64,000 bases of DNA from Arthrobacter globiformis (lineage in GTDB: Bacteria > Actinomycetota > Actinomycetes > Actinomycetales > Micrococcaceae). A model generated the notes under the pieces. That model searched no databases and had not been told where the DNA came from. It was given only the letters and a program-made list of their open reading frames with translations. Positions within the stretch are counted from its first letter, which is position 1. Each line of letters begins with the position of its first letter. Shown one piece after another: positions 44,495 through 54,062 of this stretch. The stretch covers positions 77,788 through 141,787 of the forward strand of contig NZ_JAUSZX010000003.1 of NCBI RefSeq assembly GCF_030818015.1, given 5' to 3'. The position numbers and the translations under genes were made by a program.

Positions 44495-44684
44495 TGTGCC
44501 CTCTCTCTATCGGTTGGGTTGCCGCTGGGGTTACTCCCATCCTCAGCGTTGGCCCCTGAGAGGCACATCACATAAAACCTGTATCTTTGGAACAAATCAT
44601 CCGAAAGATCCCGCAGGAGGCGGTGGCAACCTATTCCCGCAAGAGCGGCGGCGGGATCAGATGAGCAAACTGCGTGGAGGACGA

Positions 44685-47105
44685 ATGCACTTGGTCAGCG
44701 GTGATCTGCGCGGACGAGATGAGGACATTCAGGAGGTGCTGGAACTCCTGGAACAGGGGACCAGGCTGATCACTCTCGTCGGGATGGGGGGAGTGGGAAA
44801 GACCGTGCTCGCCCGCCAGGTTTTGCATCACGCCGTAGGCGCCGCCGCTGCCCAAAAGGCCTGGTTCGACTTCGAAGCCGAACGCTCCGGAGAGGAAACC
44901 CTGAAGCACCTCAGCGCGGGAGTCCGGCAGCTCATCGCAGAGAATCCTGACGGCAGCCCGGACGGTCCGCTGCTGATCGCCGTCGATACGTCCCCGACCG
45001 GGCCCGACCCCACCGGGCTTATTCGTTCGCTCCTGGAGGACCACCCTGGGCTCCAGATCCTGGCCACCCGACGGGGCCGGTTCCGCCTCTCCTTGGAACG
45101 GCAGGTGACAGTGAAACCCCTCGCCTTGCCCGAGGCCGCTCCTCCAGCCGACAAACGTGAGTTGGAAGAATTTGTCCACAACAACTCAGCTGTCGCCCTC
45201 TTCGTTGAGCGGGTGCTCGCCCTGACCCCCGAAACCACGCTCGACAGGAACACCGTAACAGGCATGCTCGCGATCTGCCGGCGGCTCGGAGGGGTTCCAT
45301 TGGCGCTGCAAATGGCAGCCCTGAAAAGCAGCGTCCTCACTCCGGATGCTCTTCTTGCCGAGCTGGATCTGACGCTGGGCATCCTTGAGGACCTGGAACC
45401 TGGCATCCCTGCCAGACACCGGTCCATGATCGCCTGCCTTGCACCCAGCATCCGGCACCTCTCCCCGCCAGAGCAGGCGGTCTTGGCGGCTGTCGCTGAG
45501 TTTGAAGGCGGATGCTCTCTGCAGACCCTTCGCACCCTGGAGCTGGGCAGCCATCCCTCCGGTGAGCCCGTTCAGCTCCTATCAGCCGCGGCCATGCTCG
45601 TGGAACAACAGTTGCTGCAAACCGTTCCTGCGCGGTCCGGCAGCAGCAGGTTCCAGGTGATGCCGCTGATACGCGATTATCTGATGACCACCAAGGAAAT
45701 ATCGCTCGGCTCAGCGGAGCGGCAAGGCCTGGCCCGTGTGCTCGTCGAGCAGTCACGCGCCATGGCCGCTGTCCGGGGTCCGGAAGCCGACCATGCCCGC
45801 ACGTGGTTTGACGAGGAATACGCCAACCTGACGCAGGTCCTGAACTGGCTTATCGAAGCAAAGGAAATGTCCCAGGCAGCGGAGCTCGTTCAGGCCCTTT
45901 ACCTGTACTGGCTGCACAGGGGCCTGATCGAAGAGGGCCTTGCAACCGTGGAACAGTTGCGTGCCGCAGGAGGATTGGATGCGCGCGGCCAAGCGCAGGT
46001 CCTGGGAACCGCCGGGGGGTTGCGGGCGCACCTCACGTCTTACACCAGCGCGCACGACGAACTTCAGAAGGCCGTCACCCTGTGGCGGTCGGTCGGCTCC
46101 CTCCCGGACCTTGCGGGCTCCCTCGTAGCCTTCTCCGCCGCAGCACTGGAAGTGGACGGCTTCCGGTCCGCAGAAGCAGCCCTCACCGAGGCCATGGAAC
46201 TTTACACCAGGCTTGGCGACGGCTGGGCGCATGCCCGGGCACTTGCCCTCCTCGGCGCCGCCGCCGCCACCGATCCGCAGCGGGCCGAGTTGGCCAGAAC
46301 CTGCCTGGAGGCCGCGTCAGCGGACCTCCTCTCCTTCGGAGACCAGGTGGCAGCCAGCCTCCCCATGGAACAGATAGGCCGGCTCCTCATCGATGACGGA
46401 GACTACGATCAGGCACACATGGTTCTCAACCACGGCCTTACCGAAAGCCGCAGCGTGGGAGACCAGGTGCAGACGTCCTCGCTCCTTAACCTGCTCGCAC
46501 TCGTCGACACACTGACCAACCGGCCGGCCTTCGCAGCAGCAGGCTACTTTGAGAGCCTCCAGATCGCCGTAAGACTCGGCCTAAAGGCCAGGGCAGTGTG
46601 GTGCCTGGAAGGCCTCGCCGAATCCTTTGGCAGTCTCAACGAACACACCCTCGCCTCCACCGCCGCCGCCTCGGCAGCGATCATCCGCGGTGATCTGGGG
46701 TTGGAATACTGGGTGGAATTCTGCTGCCCGCGGCGCCCGAGCACCCCTGCGCCCAAACCCACCACACGAGCCACCCGGCTAGCTGCCCTTGGCGGCAGCG
46801 CCTGGCCACCTCAACAGATACTCGCCCAGGCACCCCAGCGCCTCTTGGACCTGATGGAGCCCCCAACTCCAGCGGCATGTCCCCGCGCACCGGAAAAAAG
46901 CCCCGATGGGCTGACCCGGCGCGAAATCGAAATCCTGGGCCTGGTCGCCAGCGGCTTCACCAACCGGGACATTGCCGCGAACCTGGTCATCAGCATCGAC
47001 ACCGTTGGACGCCACATCAGCAACCTGTACCGGAAGATCGGCGCGCGTGGAAGGGCTGATGCCACGGCCTACGCCTGGCGCATGAACCTCGTGGCGGGTA
47101 ATTAG
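44685..47105 (+). CDS. Large LuxR-family regulator with NB-ARC/AAA-type ATPase and TPR-like region
   Basis: An 806-residue protein. ATG 44685 is preferred because GGAGG lies 4 bases upstream; the frame is open to 44193 but would overlap the divergent monooxygenase gene. Walker A is GMGGVGKT at about residues 32-39. The middle is a helical TPR-like region (AAELVQALYLYWLHRGLIEE). The C-terminal LuxR helix-turn-helix is LTRREIEILGLVASGFTNRD with DTVGRHISNLYRKIGARGRA. Such STAND/LAL regulators activate genes after inducer and ATP binding. It is divergent from the monooxygenase operon, whose expression it may control. Confidence 0.9.
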   Translation: MHLVSGDLRGRDEDIQEVLELLEQGTRLITLVGMGGVGKTVLARQVLHHAVGAAAAQKAWFDFEAERSGEETLKHLSAGVRQLIAENPDGSPDGPLLIAVDTSPTGPDPTGLIRSLLEDHPGLQILATRRGRFRLSLERQVTVKPLALPEAAPPADKRELEEFVHNNSAVALFVERVLALTPETTLDRNTVTGMLAICRRLGGVPLALQMAALKSSVLTPDALLAELDLTLGILEDLEPGIPARHRSMIACLAPSIRHLSPPEQAVLAAVAEFEGGCSLQTLRTLELGSHPSGEPVQLLSAAAMLVEQQLLQTVPARSGSSRFQVMPLIRDYLMTTKEISLGSAERQGLARVLVEQSRAMAAVRGPEADHARTWFDEEYANLTQVLNWLIEAKEMSQAAELVQALYLYWLHRGLIEEGLATVEQLRAAGGLDARGQAQVLGTAGGLRAHLTSYTSAHDELQKAVTLWRSVGSLPDLAGSLVAFSAAALEVDGFRSAEAALTEAMELYTRLGDGWAHARALALLGAAAATDPQRAELARTCLEAASADLLSFGDQVAASLPMEQIGRLLIDDGDYDQAHMVLNHGLTESRSVGDQVQTSSLLNLLALVDTLTNRPAFAAAGYFESLQIAVRLGLKARAVWCLEGLAESFGSLNEHTLASTAAASAAIIRGDLGLEYWVEFCCPRRPSTPAPKPTTRATRLAALGGSAWPPQQILAQAPQRLLDLMEPPTPAACPRAPEKSPDGLTRREIEILGLVASGFTNRDIAANLVISIDTVGRHISNLYRKIGARGRADATAYAWRMNLVAGN

Positions 47106-47302
47106 GAGGACCTGGAAGGCGGCGCCCCTTCGTCCTTGCCGCTCCTATCCCAGGAGTCGGCCCCCTCTAACTTTCATCGCGGTGCGCTGCGGTGAGATGG
47201 TCCAGATGCTGACCGCACGCATTGAACTGCTCTGGTGCTCGCCCAAAGCCGGGCGTAGATTCGAGGAGCATGAGGCTTGGTCACCTCAAAGAGGAGCTTG
47301 CG

Positions 47303-49459
47303 ATGGCCGGATGGAATGCAGACAACGCGGCGGGGCCAATCGGGCAGGGTGCCGTGACACTGGTGGAGGGATCGTCATTCTGCATATCCCTCCAGAATGG
47401 GGACATCTTCCCTCACCATCCTCACGGCGTCTTCCATCTGGACACCAGGATTCTGTCCCGCTGGTGCCTGACGATCAACGGCCAGCCGATGGAGGCCCTT
47501 GGCGCGTGGACACCTTCTCCCTATCAGGGAAGCTACATTGGCAGGGCCATCCGGTCCGACGGGAGGGCCGATAGTCCGCTGTCCGTTGAGCGCAGGCGCA
47601 AACTGGGAGCTGGCCTTCTAGAGGACATCATCATCCACAATTACGCATTGGGGCCGGCCGCCTGCGAAGTCGCACTGTCTGTTGATGCAGATTTCGCCGA
47701 TCTTTTTGAGGTCAAGGACGGGCGCTTCCACCGGCAATGGACGCAGACCAGGCGGTTCGAGGACGGTGCAGTGAGGCTGGAGGCAGTTTGGCAGGATGTC
47801 CGGAAGGGGGTTGTCGTCACGGCTCCCGACGGCAAAGCCAGCGCCGACGGCCTTCACTTCCAGACAGTCATACCTGCACAGGGGGAGTGGAACGTCCGGG
47901 TCGCCGTGGTCCCGGTGTTGGAGGGCGTCGAGCCGTCCTTGCCATCCATGGACGACGGCCCGGAAGCTATCTCACCCCAGGACCGGCGCCGGCAGTCCTG
48001 GGTAGCCAGCATCCCTCCTGTCCGGATAGGAAACCCTTCCCTCCAGCGCATTCACGAGCGCAGCTACGCTGACATCGGAGCCTTGCGCATCACCGATCCG
48101 CAGAACCCCGACCGTATGGTCGTTGCCGCCGGAGCGCCGTGGTTCATGGCATTGTTTGGCCGTGACTCATTACTCGCCTCCTTCATGGTGATGCCCATCA
48201 ACGCACCGCTGGCCCTGGGCACGTTGCAGACCCTGGCCGACCTCCAAGGCACAGCAGTGGACCCGATGACCGAGGAACAGCCCGGGAGGATCCTGCACGA
48301 GGTCCGCTTCGGCGTCGCCACCGGCGTGACGCTTGGCGGGAAATCGGCCTATTACGGCACCGCCGATGCCACGCCCCTGTTCGTAACCCTGTTGGGTGAA
48401 GTAAGCCGCTGGGGGGTCGCCCCGGAGGACATCGCCGCTCTGATGCCCAACGCGGACCGCGCCCTCGACTGGATCCGGGATTACGGCGACAGTGACGGCG
48501 ACGGCTTCGTGGAGTACGAGAGGCTCAACGAGCACGGTCTGATCAACCAAGGTTGGAAGGACTCCTGGGACGGAATCAATTTTGCCGATGGCCAGATTGC
48601 AGAGCCGCCCATCGCCTTATGCGAAGTGCAGGGTTATGTTTACAGCGCATATGTGGCCCGGGCCTGGATGGCCCACGACGCCGGTAACCGGGGCCTGGCA
48701 GCCGAACTCCTCGACCGTGCCGAGCAGCTGAAGAAGCAGTTCAACGAGCGGTTCTGGTTGCCGGACCACGGCTATTACGCTGTGGCACTCGACAGGGACA
48801 AGCGGCCCGTCGATGCCTGCGCGTCGAACATGGGCCACTGCCTGTGGTCCGGCATTGTGGATGAGGACAAGGCCCGGCAGGTTGCCGACCGCCTGATGTC
48901 CCCGGAGATGTTCAGCGGCTGGGGCGTGCGCACCCTGGCCACGGACATGGGCGCCTACAACCCGGTCAGCTACCACAACGGCTCCGTCTGGCCGCACGAC
49001 AACGCGCTGATCGTCGCTGGCCTCATGCGCTACGGGTTCGTTCCGGAGGCCCAGCGAATCGCGACGGCACTGATGGAAGCCGCTGAATACACGAACCACA
49101 GGCTGCCCGAACTGTTCTGCGGGTTCAGCCGGTCGGTCTGCCCCGAACCGCTTCCCTACCCGACCGCATGTTCACCGCAGGCATGGGCGGCGACGACCCC
49201 TGTGATGCTAATGCGGAGCCTCTTGCGCCACGATGCCCATTACTCCCTCGGCGGGCTTTGGATCGATCCCGTACTGCCCGAAACGTGGGGGGACTTTCAC
49301 GCCGAAAACGTGGCCATGGGTGAAGCCCGCTTCACGTTCGATGTCTCCGGATCACAGGTAACAGTGGAGGGCCTGCCCGAAGGGATAAAGGTCCACCGGG
49401 GAATGCGGCCTTCGCTGGCCGATACAGCGGAACTAGACAGGCTGCGCCGGACGAAATAA
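47303..49459 (+). CDS. Glycogen-debranching-type amylo-alpha-1,6-glucosidase family protein
   Basis: A 718-residue cytosolic enzyme. ATG 47303 is chosen for GAGGAG 8 bases upstream. An N-terminal debranching-type beta domain (residues 15-230: GSSFCISLQNGDIFPHHPHG, HLDTRILSRW) leads into an (alpha/alpha)6 barrel with APWFMALFGRDSLLASFMV, NEHGLINQGWKDSWDGINF and YHNGSVWPHDNALIVAGLMR. Acidic residues in these motifs are candidates for catalysis. The family trims alpha-glucans or similar oligosaccharides. No glycogen or trehalose genes adjoin it; ppsA and ppsR follow after 473 bases. Confidence 0.88.
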   Translation: MAGWNADNAAGPIGQGAVTLVEGSSFCISLQNGDIFPHHPHGVFHLDTRILSRWCLTINGQPMEALGAWTPSPYQGSYIGRAIRSDGRADSPLSVERRRKLGAGLLEDIIIHNYALGPAACEVALSVDADFADLFEVKDGRFHRQWTQTRRFEDGAVRLEAVWQDVRKGVVVTAPDGKASADGLHFQTVIPAQGEWNVRVAVVPVLEGVEPSLPSMDDGPEAISPQDRRRQSWVASIPPVRIGNPSLQRIHERSYADIGALRITDPQNPDRMVVAAGAPWFMALFGRDSLLASFMVMPINAPLALGTLQTLADLQGTAVDPMTEEQPGRILHEVRFGVATGVTLGGKSAYYGTADATPLFVTLLGEVSRWGVAPEDIAALMPNADRALDWIRDYGDSDGDGFVEYERLNEHGLINQGWKDSWDGINFADGQIAEPPIALCEVQGYVYSAYVARAWMAHDAGNRGLAAELLDRAEQLKKQFNERFWLPDHGYYAVALDRDKRPVDACASNMGHCLWSGIVDEDKARQVADRLMSPEMFSGWGVRTLATDMGAYNPVSYHNGSVWPHDNALIVAGLMRYGFVPEAQRIATALMEAAEYTNHRLPELFCGFSRSVCPEPLPYPTACSPQAWAATTPVMLMRSLLRHDAHYSLGGLWIDPVLPETWGDFHAENVAMGEARFTFDVSGSQVTVEGLPEGIKVHRGMRPSLADTAELDRLRRTK

Positions 49460-49932
49460 GAGATCTAAGCGACCTGACTGAACACGACCGGCGCTGCGAG
49501 GTAACTGGTTTCCTACGTTGCCTCTGCTGCTTTCCCAAGTGCGGTGCCGAGCTTGGGGGAACAGACGGGCGGCAACACAACGAGTGGCCTGCCCCTGACC
49601 CGAACATCAAATTTCCCGGACCACCACGAACAGCATTTGCTTCCAGACTGCGCCGACTGGACGAGAGCAACATTGAGCCCCCCTTGGCGTGCGTTCGATT
49701 CAAGCTTTGTGGTCGGCTCGATTCCATCGATTTACGCCGGGAGGCCCACAACGTCCCGCTATGTGTTGGCGGGATACGAGTTTATGAACCGACGCTCGGG
49801 TGACTTTTCGTTACCTTCAAACAGTGTATTTTGCGTCACATCCATTTGCTTCTTTTAGGGCCTCAGGACCAACCTTGCATCACATCTTTTTTCAGCGCTT
49901 GTCAGAGCGTGCCCAACGGAGGAGCACCACCT
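49460..49932 (+). other. 473-bp region upstream of ppsA
   Basis: No gene is supported. The final 120 bases turn AT-richer (TTACCTTCAAACAGTGTATTTTGCG split across 49811-49835) and probably hold the ppsA promoter. The in-frame extension of ppsA back to 49831 has no ribosome site. Confidence 0.45.
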
Positions 49933-52335
49933 ATGACTGACGTTCTCTGGTTTTCTGGCCTCGGCCTGTCCGACCTTGACCAGGTCGGCGGCAAGAATGC
50001 ATCGCTCGGAGAAATGGTCCGGAACCTTGCCTCAGCGGGGGTCAAAGTGCCGGACGGTTTCGCAACCACAGCAGACGCTTACAGGCGTTTCCTGAGCGAG
50101 TCAGGCCTCGACACCCGAATTGAAGGCATCCTTGAGGATCTGGACAGCGGAGACGTGGCCGCTCTGACTGTAGCGGGGAAGCAGATCCGCGACCTGATCC
50201 GCAGCACCCCGTTCCCGCTCGGTTTTGAGGAGCACATCCGGACCGCCTACAGCCGCCTGACGGACCAGCACACCGGGGATGTGTCCTGGGCGGTGCGCTC
50301 CAGCGCCACGGCTGAGGACCTGCCGGATGCATCCTTCGCCGGGCAGCAGGAGACCTTTCTGAACATCAGGGGCGTGGACAACGTCCTGCTCGCCATCAAG
50401 GATGTCTTCGCCTCGTTATACAACGACCGGGCCATCGCATACCGGGTGCACCACGGGTTTGCCCATTCGGAGGTGGCACTTTCGGCGGGCGTCCAGCGCA
50501 TGGTCCGCTCCGACATCGGCGCCTCCGGAGTGATGTTCACGATGGACACAGAGTCGGGCTTCAATGACGCCGTCTTCATCACCTCGTCCTACGGTCTCGG
50601 CGAGGCTGTGGTCCAGGGCGCTGTGAATCCGGACGAGTTCTACGTGCACAAACCAGCCCTGGCGGCCGGACGACCGGCAATCCTCAAGCGTGGCCTGGGC
50701 GAGAAGGCCGTCCAGATGATCTACACGGAGTCCCGCGAGGTCGGCCGGACTGTGGACTTCGTGCCCGTGCCGCAGAACCGGCGCCGCCAATTCAGCCTGA
50801 CGGACGACGAGGTCCAGGAGCTCGCCCGCCACGCGCTGGCCATCGAAGCGCACTACGGCCGACCGATGGACATCGAATGGGGCAAGGACGGCGTGGACGG
50901 GGAGCTGTACATCCTCCAGGCCCGACCCGAGACGGTTGAGTCCCGGAAGGCCTCCGGCACCATCTCCCGCTACACGCTCACCGAACGCTCCGCAGTCCTG
51001 GCCGAGGGCCGGGCCATCGGCCAGCGGATCGGCGCCGGCCAGGTTCGGGTGCTGACCTCCATCGACCAGATGGCCTCGTTCCAGACCGGGGACGTTCTGG
51101 TGGCGAACATGACCGACCCGGATTGGGAACCGATCATGAAGAAAGCCGCCGCGATCGTCACGGACCGCGGCGGACGTACGTGCCACGCTGCGATCATCGC
51201 CCGGGAACTCGGAATCCCCGCCGTCGTCGGAACCGGCAACGCCTCCCGGGTCCTGTGTGACGGCACACCCGTCACCGTCTCCTGCGCCGAGGGCGAGGCA
51301 GGACTCGTGTACGACGGGCTGCTCGACTACGCGCTGCACGAGACCAGCCTGGACACAATGCCGCCGGCGCCGGTCAAGATCATGATGAATGTGGGCACCC
51401 CCGAACAGGCCTTCAGCTTCTCCCGGCTCCCTAACCACGGCGTAGGGCTGGCCCGCCTCGAGTTCATCATCAACCGCCAGATCGGCATCCACCCCAACGC
51501 CCTGCTGGCCGTTGCGGGAGAAGTCGAGCGCCCGGCGGCGCTCTCGGACTACACCGTACGGCAGATCCGCGACAAGACCGCAGCCTACGACGGACCCCGG
51601 GACTACTACGTCAGGCGTTTGGCCGAGGGCATTTCCACGATCGCCGCTGCCTTTGCACCGGAGCCGGTCATCATCCGGCTCTCGGACTTCAAGTCCAACG
51701 AGTACGCCAACCTGCTGGGCGGTCCCGCGTTCGAGCCGTCCGAGGAAAACCCGATGATCGGATACCGGGGCGCCTCCCGGTACCTTTCGGACTCATTCCG
51801 CCAGGCTTTCGAGCTTGAGTGCGAAGCCCTGAAGTTCGTTCGGAACGAGATGGGCCTGTCCAACATCAAGATCATGGTTCCGTTCGTGCGCACCCTGGAT
51901 GAGGCCCGCCGCGTCACCGAGCTGCTCGCCGCCAACGGACTGCGCCGGGGCGAGGATGGGCTGGAGATCGTGATGATGTGCGAACTTCCCGCCAACGCCC
52001 TGCTCGCCGATGAGTTCCTGGAGTACTTCGACGGGTTCTCGATCGGCTCCAACGACCTGACCCAGCTCACGCTGGGCCTCGACCGTGATTCGGCCCTGGT
52101 CGCCGAAGGTTTCGATGAACGGAACCCCGCGGTCACCAAACTCCTTGAAATGGCCATCGCCGCCTGCCGCGCCAAGGGCAGGTACGTCGGGATCTGTGGC
52201 CAGGGCCCCAGTGACCACCCAGACTTCGCCGAATGGCTGCTGGAGCAGGGCATCAGCTCCATTTCGCTGAACCCAGACGCCGTCACCGAAACCTGGCTGC
52301 GCCTGGCACGCACCACCAGCGGCTCACCGGTCTAA
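49933..52335 (+). CDS. ppsA: Phosphoenolpyruvate synthase (pyruvate, water dikinase)
   Basis: An 800-residue enzyme of normal length. ATG 49933 follows GGAGGAGC by about 9 bases. The N-terminal ATP-grasp domain begins [20 protein letters not shown] and includes [20 protein letters not shown]. The phosphohistidine domain has [20 protein letters not shown] with the swivelling His near residue 418. The C-terminal barrel shows [14 protein letters not shown] and [18 protein letters not shown] with the catalytic Cys in [13 protein letters not shown]. It makes PEP from pyruvate and ATP for gluconeogenesis, as expected when growing on aromatics or acids. Its stop abuts the ppsR start. Confidence 0.96.
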   Translation: MTDVLWFSGLGLSDLDQVGGKNASLGEMVRNLASAGVKVPDGFATTADAYRRFLSESGLDTRIEGILEDLDSGDVAALTVAGKQIRDLIRSTPFPLGFEEHIRTAYSRLTDQHTGDVSWAVRSSATAEDLPDASFAGQQETFLNIRGVDNVLLAIKDVFASLYNDRAIAYRVHHGFAHSEVALSAGVQRMVRSDIGASGVMFTMDTESGFNDAVFITSSYGLGEAVVQGAVNPDEFYVHKPALAAGRPAILKRGLGEKAVQMIYTESREVGRTVDFVPVPQNRRRQFSLTDDEVQELARHALAIEAHYGRPMDIEWGKDGVDGELYILQARPETVESRKASGTISRYTLTERSAVLAEGRAIGQRIGAGQVRVLTSIDQMASFQTGDVLVANMTDPDWEPIMKKAAAIVTDRGGRTCHAAIIARELGIPAVVGTGNASRVLCDGTPVTVSCAEGEAGLVYDGLLDYALHETSLDTMPPAPVKIMMNVGTPEQAFSFSRLPNHGVGLARLEFIINRQIGIHPNALLAVAGEVERPAALSDYTVRQIRDKTAAYDGPRDYYVRRLAEGISTIAAAFAPEPVIIRLSDFKSNEYANLLGGPAFEPSEENPMIGYRGASRYLSDSFRQAFELECEALKFVRNEMGLSNIKIMVPFVRTLDEARRVTELLAANGLRRGEDGLEIVMMCELPANALLADEFLEYFDGFSIGSNDLTQLTLGLDRDSALVAEGFDERNPAVTKLLEMAIAACRAKGRYVGICGQGPSDHPDFAEWLLEQGISSISLNPDAVTETWLRLARTTSGSPV

Positions 52336-53187
52336 GTGACGGACGCCCCACGGCGGGACGGCGTGGGGGCGGGCAGCCCGTCCGCCCCCACGGTGTTCTT
52401 CCTCTCGGACAGCACAGGCATCACCGCCGAAACGCTCGGTAACACCCTGCTAACCCAGTTCCCGGGCCGGCCGCTGGAGCGCCGGACCATTCCGTTCATC
52501 ACCACCGTGGAGCAGGCGCACGAGGTGGTCGCCACCATCGACCAACTGGCCGCGAACGGGCCCCGGCCCATCATCTTTTCCACCACTGTCGGCAATGACA
52601 TCCGCGCCGTCCTGTCCCGCAGCCATGGGCACTTTTTCGACCTGTTTGGAGCACACATCGGTCAGCTCGAACAGGCCCTGAATGCCTCCGCAAGCGGCGT
52701 GCCGGGGCAGGCCCACGGAGTCGGCGACGCAGCCCGCTACCAGTCACGCATGGCCGCCGTCGAATACGCCATCGAGCACGACGACGGCCAGTCCGTTCCG
52801 GCACTGGAGCGCGCCGAACTGATCCTCATCGCACCATCTCGCTGCGGCAAGACTCCGACCACCATGTACCTGGCTTTGCAGCACGCCATTCTCGCCGCCA
52901 ACTTCCCTCTGGTCGAGGAAGACTTCACCAGCCTGGCCCTGCCGAAGCCTCTGCTGCCGTTCGTGCACAAGTGCTTCGGGCTGACATCTCTTCCCGTCAG
53001 GCTGAGCCAGATCCGTCAGGAACGCCGCCCCGGGAGCAACTACGCCTCGCTGGGCCAGTGCACCTACGAACTGCGCAACGCCGAGGACATGTACCGGGTC
53101 AACCAAGTGCCGTATGTGAACTCTGCGTCGATGTCCGTCGAGGAAATCTCCGCCACCGTCCTGCAACGGATGCAGCTACACCACTAA
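52336..53187 (+). CDS. ppsR: PEP synthase regulatory kinase/pyrophosphorylase (DUF299)
   Basis: A 283-residue protein from GTG 52336, directly after the ppsA stop. It opens with TVFFLSDSTGITAETLGNTL and carries the P-loop APSRCGKTPTTMYLA near residue 170. The ending NVPYVNSASMSVEEIS-like stretch (here QVPYVNSASMSVEE) is typical. The family phosphorylates PEP synthase with ADP to inactivate it and reverses this with phosphate. In most PpsR the loop reads GVSRSGKTPT; here Ser is replaced by Cys before GKT. Confidence 0.94.
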   Translation: MTDAPRRDGVGAGSPSAPTVFFLSDSTGITAETLGNTLLTQFPGRPLERRTIPFITTVEQAHEVVATIDQLAANGPRPIIFSTTVGNDIRAVLSRSHGHFFDLFGAHIGQLEQALNASASGVPGQAHGVGDAARYQSRMAAVEYAIEHDDGQSVPALERAELILIAPSRCGKTPTTMYLALQHAILAANFPLVEEDFTSLALPKPLLPFVHKCFGLTSLPVRLSQIRQERRPGSNYASLGQCTYELRNAEDMYRVNQVPYVNSASMSVEEISATVLQRMQLHH

Positions 53188-53455
53188 AACAACACCAGCA
53201 GGAAGATGCTTCACGGTGAGGGTGTTTCCCCTGTTTCTACCCCCATGCAAGAGCTGATTGTTTACCTTTCGTCGGGGCGGCGGACGGGGCCGAGCCTCTC
53301 AGTAGACCCCGATTAAGTTCATTTGTCTGGGGCCCAATCAGGCGCCCCCTGTGTCAGGTTGGGGTGCATTTCATTCACACGAAGGGCCGCGGTCGCAATG
53401 CAACGGGGAGCACAGCAATTGCACTTCCTTTGTAATGGGGGGCGTTTAGCGCGAG

Positions 53456-53735
53456 CTCAGGTTCGGGAAGAGGCTAAGTGCGTTACGCCGGAAGGCGCTT
53501 GAGACGTCATCCTTCTTCAGGAAGTTCGTTCCTTCTAAAACGTTGACGTTGCGCTCGATACCGGCCAGACCCTCGAAAGGATAGTCCGTTCCGAAGACCA
53601 GCTGGCTTGGTTCTATGAGCTTTCGGAGACCGCTTAGCTGGCGTGGGAATGGGTATCCGGCTCCGACTTCATAGTGCAGACGCCGCAGTGTGCGCAGTGT
53701 GCCGATAACAGGTTCAGCGCGGATCAGTGCAATCG
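53456..53735 (-). pseudogene. 3' remnant of an amidohydrolase (amidohydrolase-2 family)
   Basis: On the - strand, about 90 codons ending at TAA 53456-53458 read as the C-terminus of an amidohydrolase/decarboxylase: LIEPSQLVFGTDYPFEGLAG, then the end FRRNALSLFPNLSSR. The GTDYPF motif carries the catalytic Asp. Sequence of this family stops near 53735, where another small gene begins, so the first two thirds (with the metal-binding His residues) are gone. The family includes aromatic acid decarboxylases, matching the catabolic setting. No transposon end is visible at the break. Confidence 0.65.
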
Positions 53736-53947
53736 CATTTACGCTGTTCGCGGGTCTGGCCGTAGGGCACTTCGGGGCTGACGGTCACGCTGTACGTGGC
53801 GTAGTCATGCTGGGTGACGAGGATCCCCTGTCTCAACACTGTGGCGTGTTTCCGTGCTGATTGTTCGGCCAGATGTAGTTCTGTCTGCAGGTTCTGGGCG
53901 TCGTGGGCTGTGATGGTGACGGTGAAGGTCGGCGGTTGGGTTTTCAT
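53714..53947 (-). CDS. Small hypothetical protein
   Basis: A 77-residue frame from ATG 53947 with weak upstream AAAG. The sequence (MKTQPPTFTVTITAHDAQNL, then LHLAEQSARKHATVLRQGIL and YATYSVTVSPEVPYG) looks like a small alpha-beta protein. Its last codons overlap the broken amidohydrolase, so its present end may have been created by the same rearrangement. Function unknown. Confidence 0.45.
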   Translation of the reverse strand: MKTQPPTFTVTITAHDAQNLQTELHLAEQSARKHATVLRQGILVTQHDYATYSVTVSPEVPYGQTREQRKCDCTDPR

Positions 53948-54062
53948 CTTTCGATTCCGGTGTGGGGGTTGGCGGCTTCAGGCGAGCCGGGTTACGCCGG
54001 GGCTGCTTGCATTGCGTAACAACCCGGCCCGCCTCTTCGGTCCTTTTTCTACAAACGGGCCG

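Noticed and set aside
44193..44684. Longer start for the LuxR regulator giving a 970-residue protein
   Set aside because: It would overlap the divergent monooxygenase gene by 300 bases and its sequence looks random. ATG 44685 has GGAGG at the right distance.
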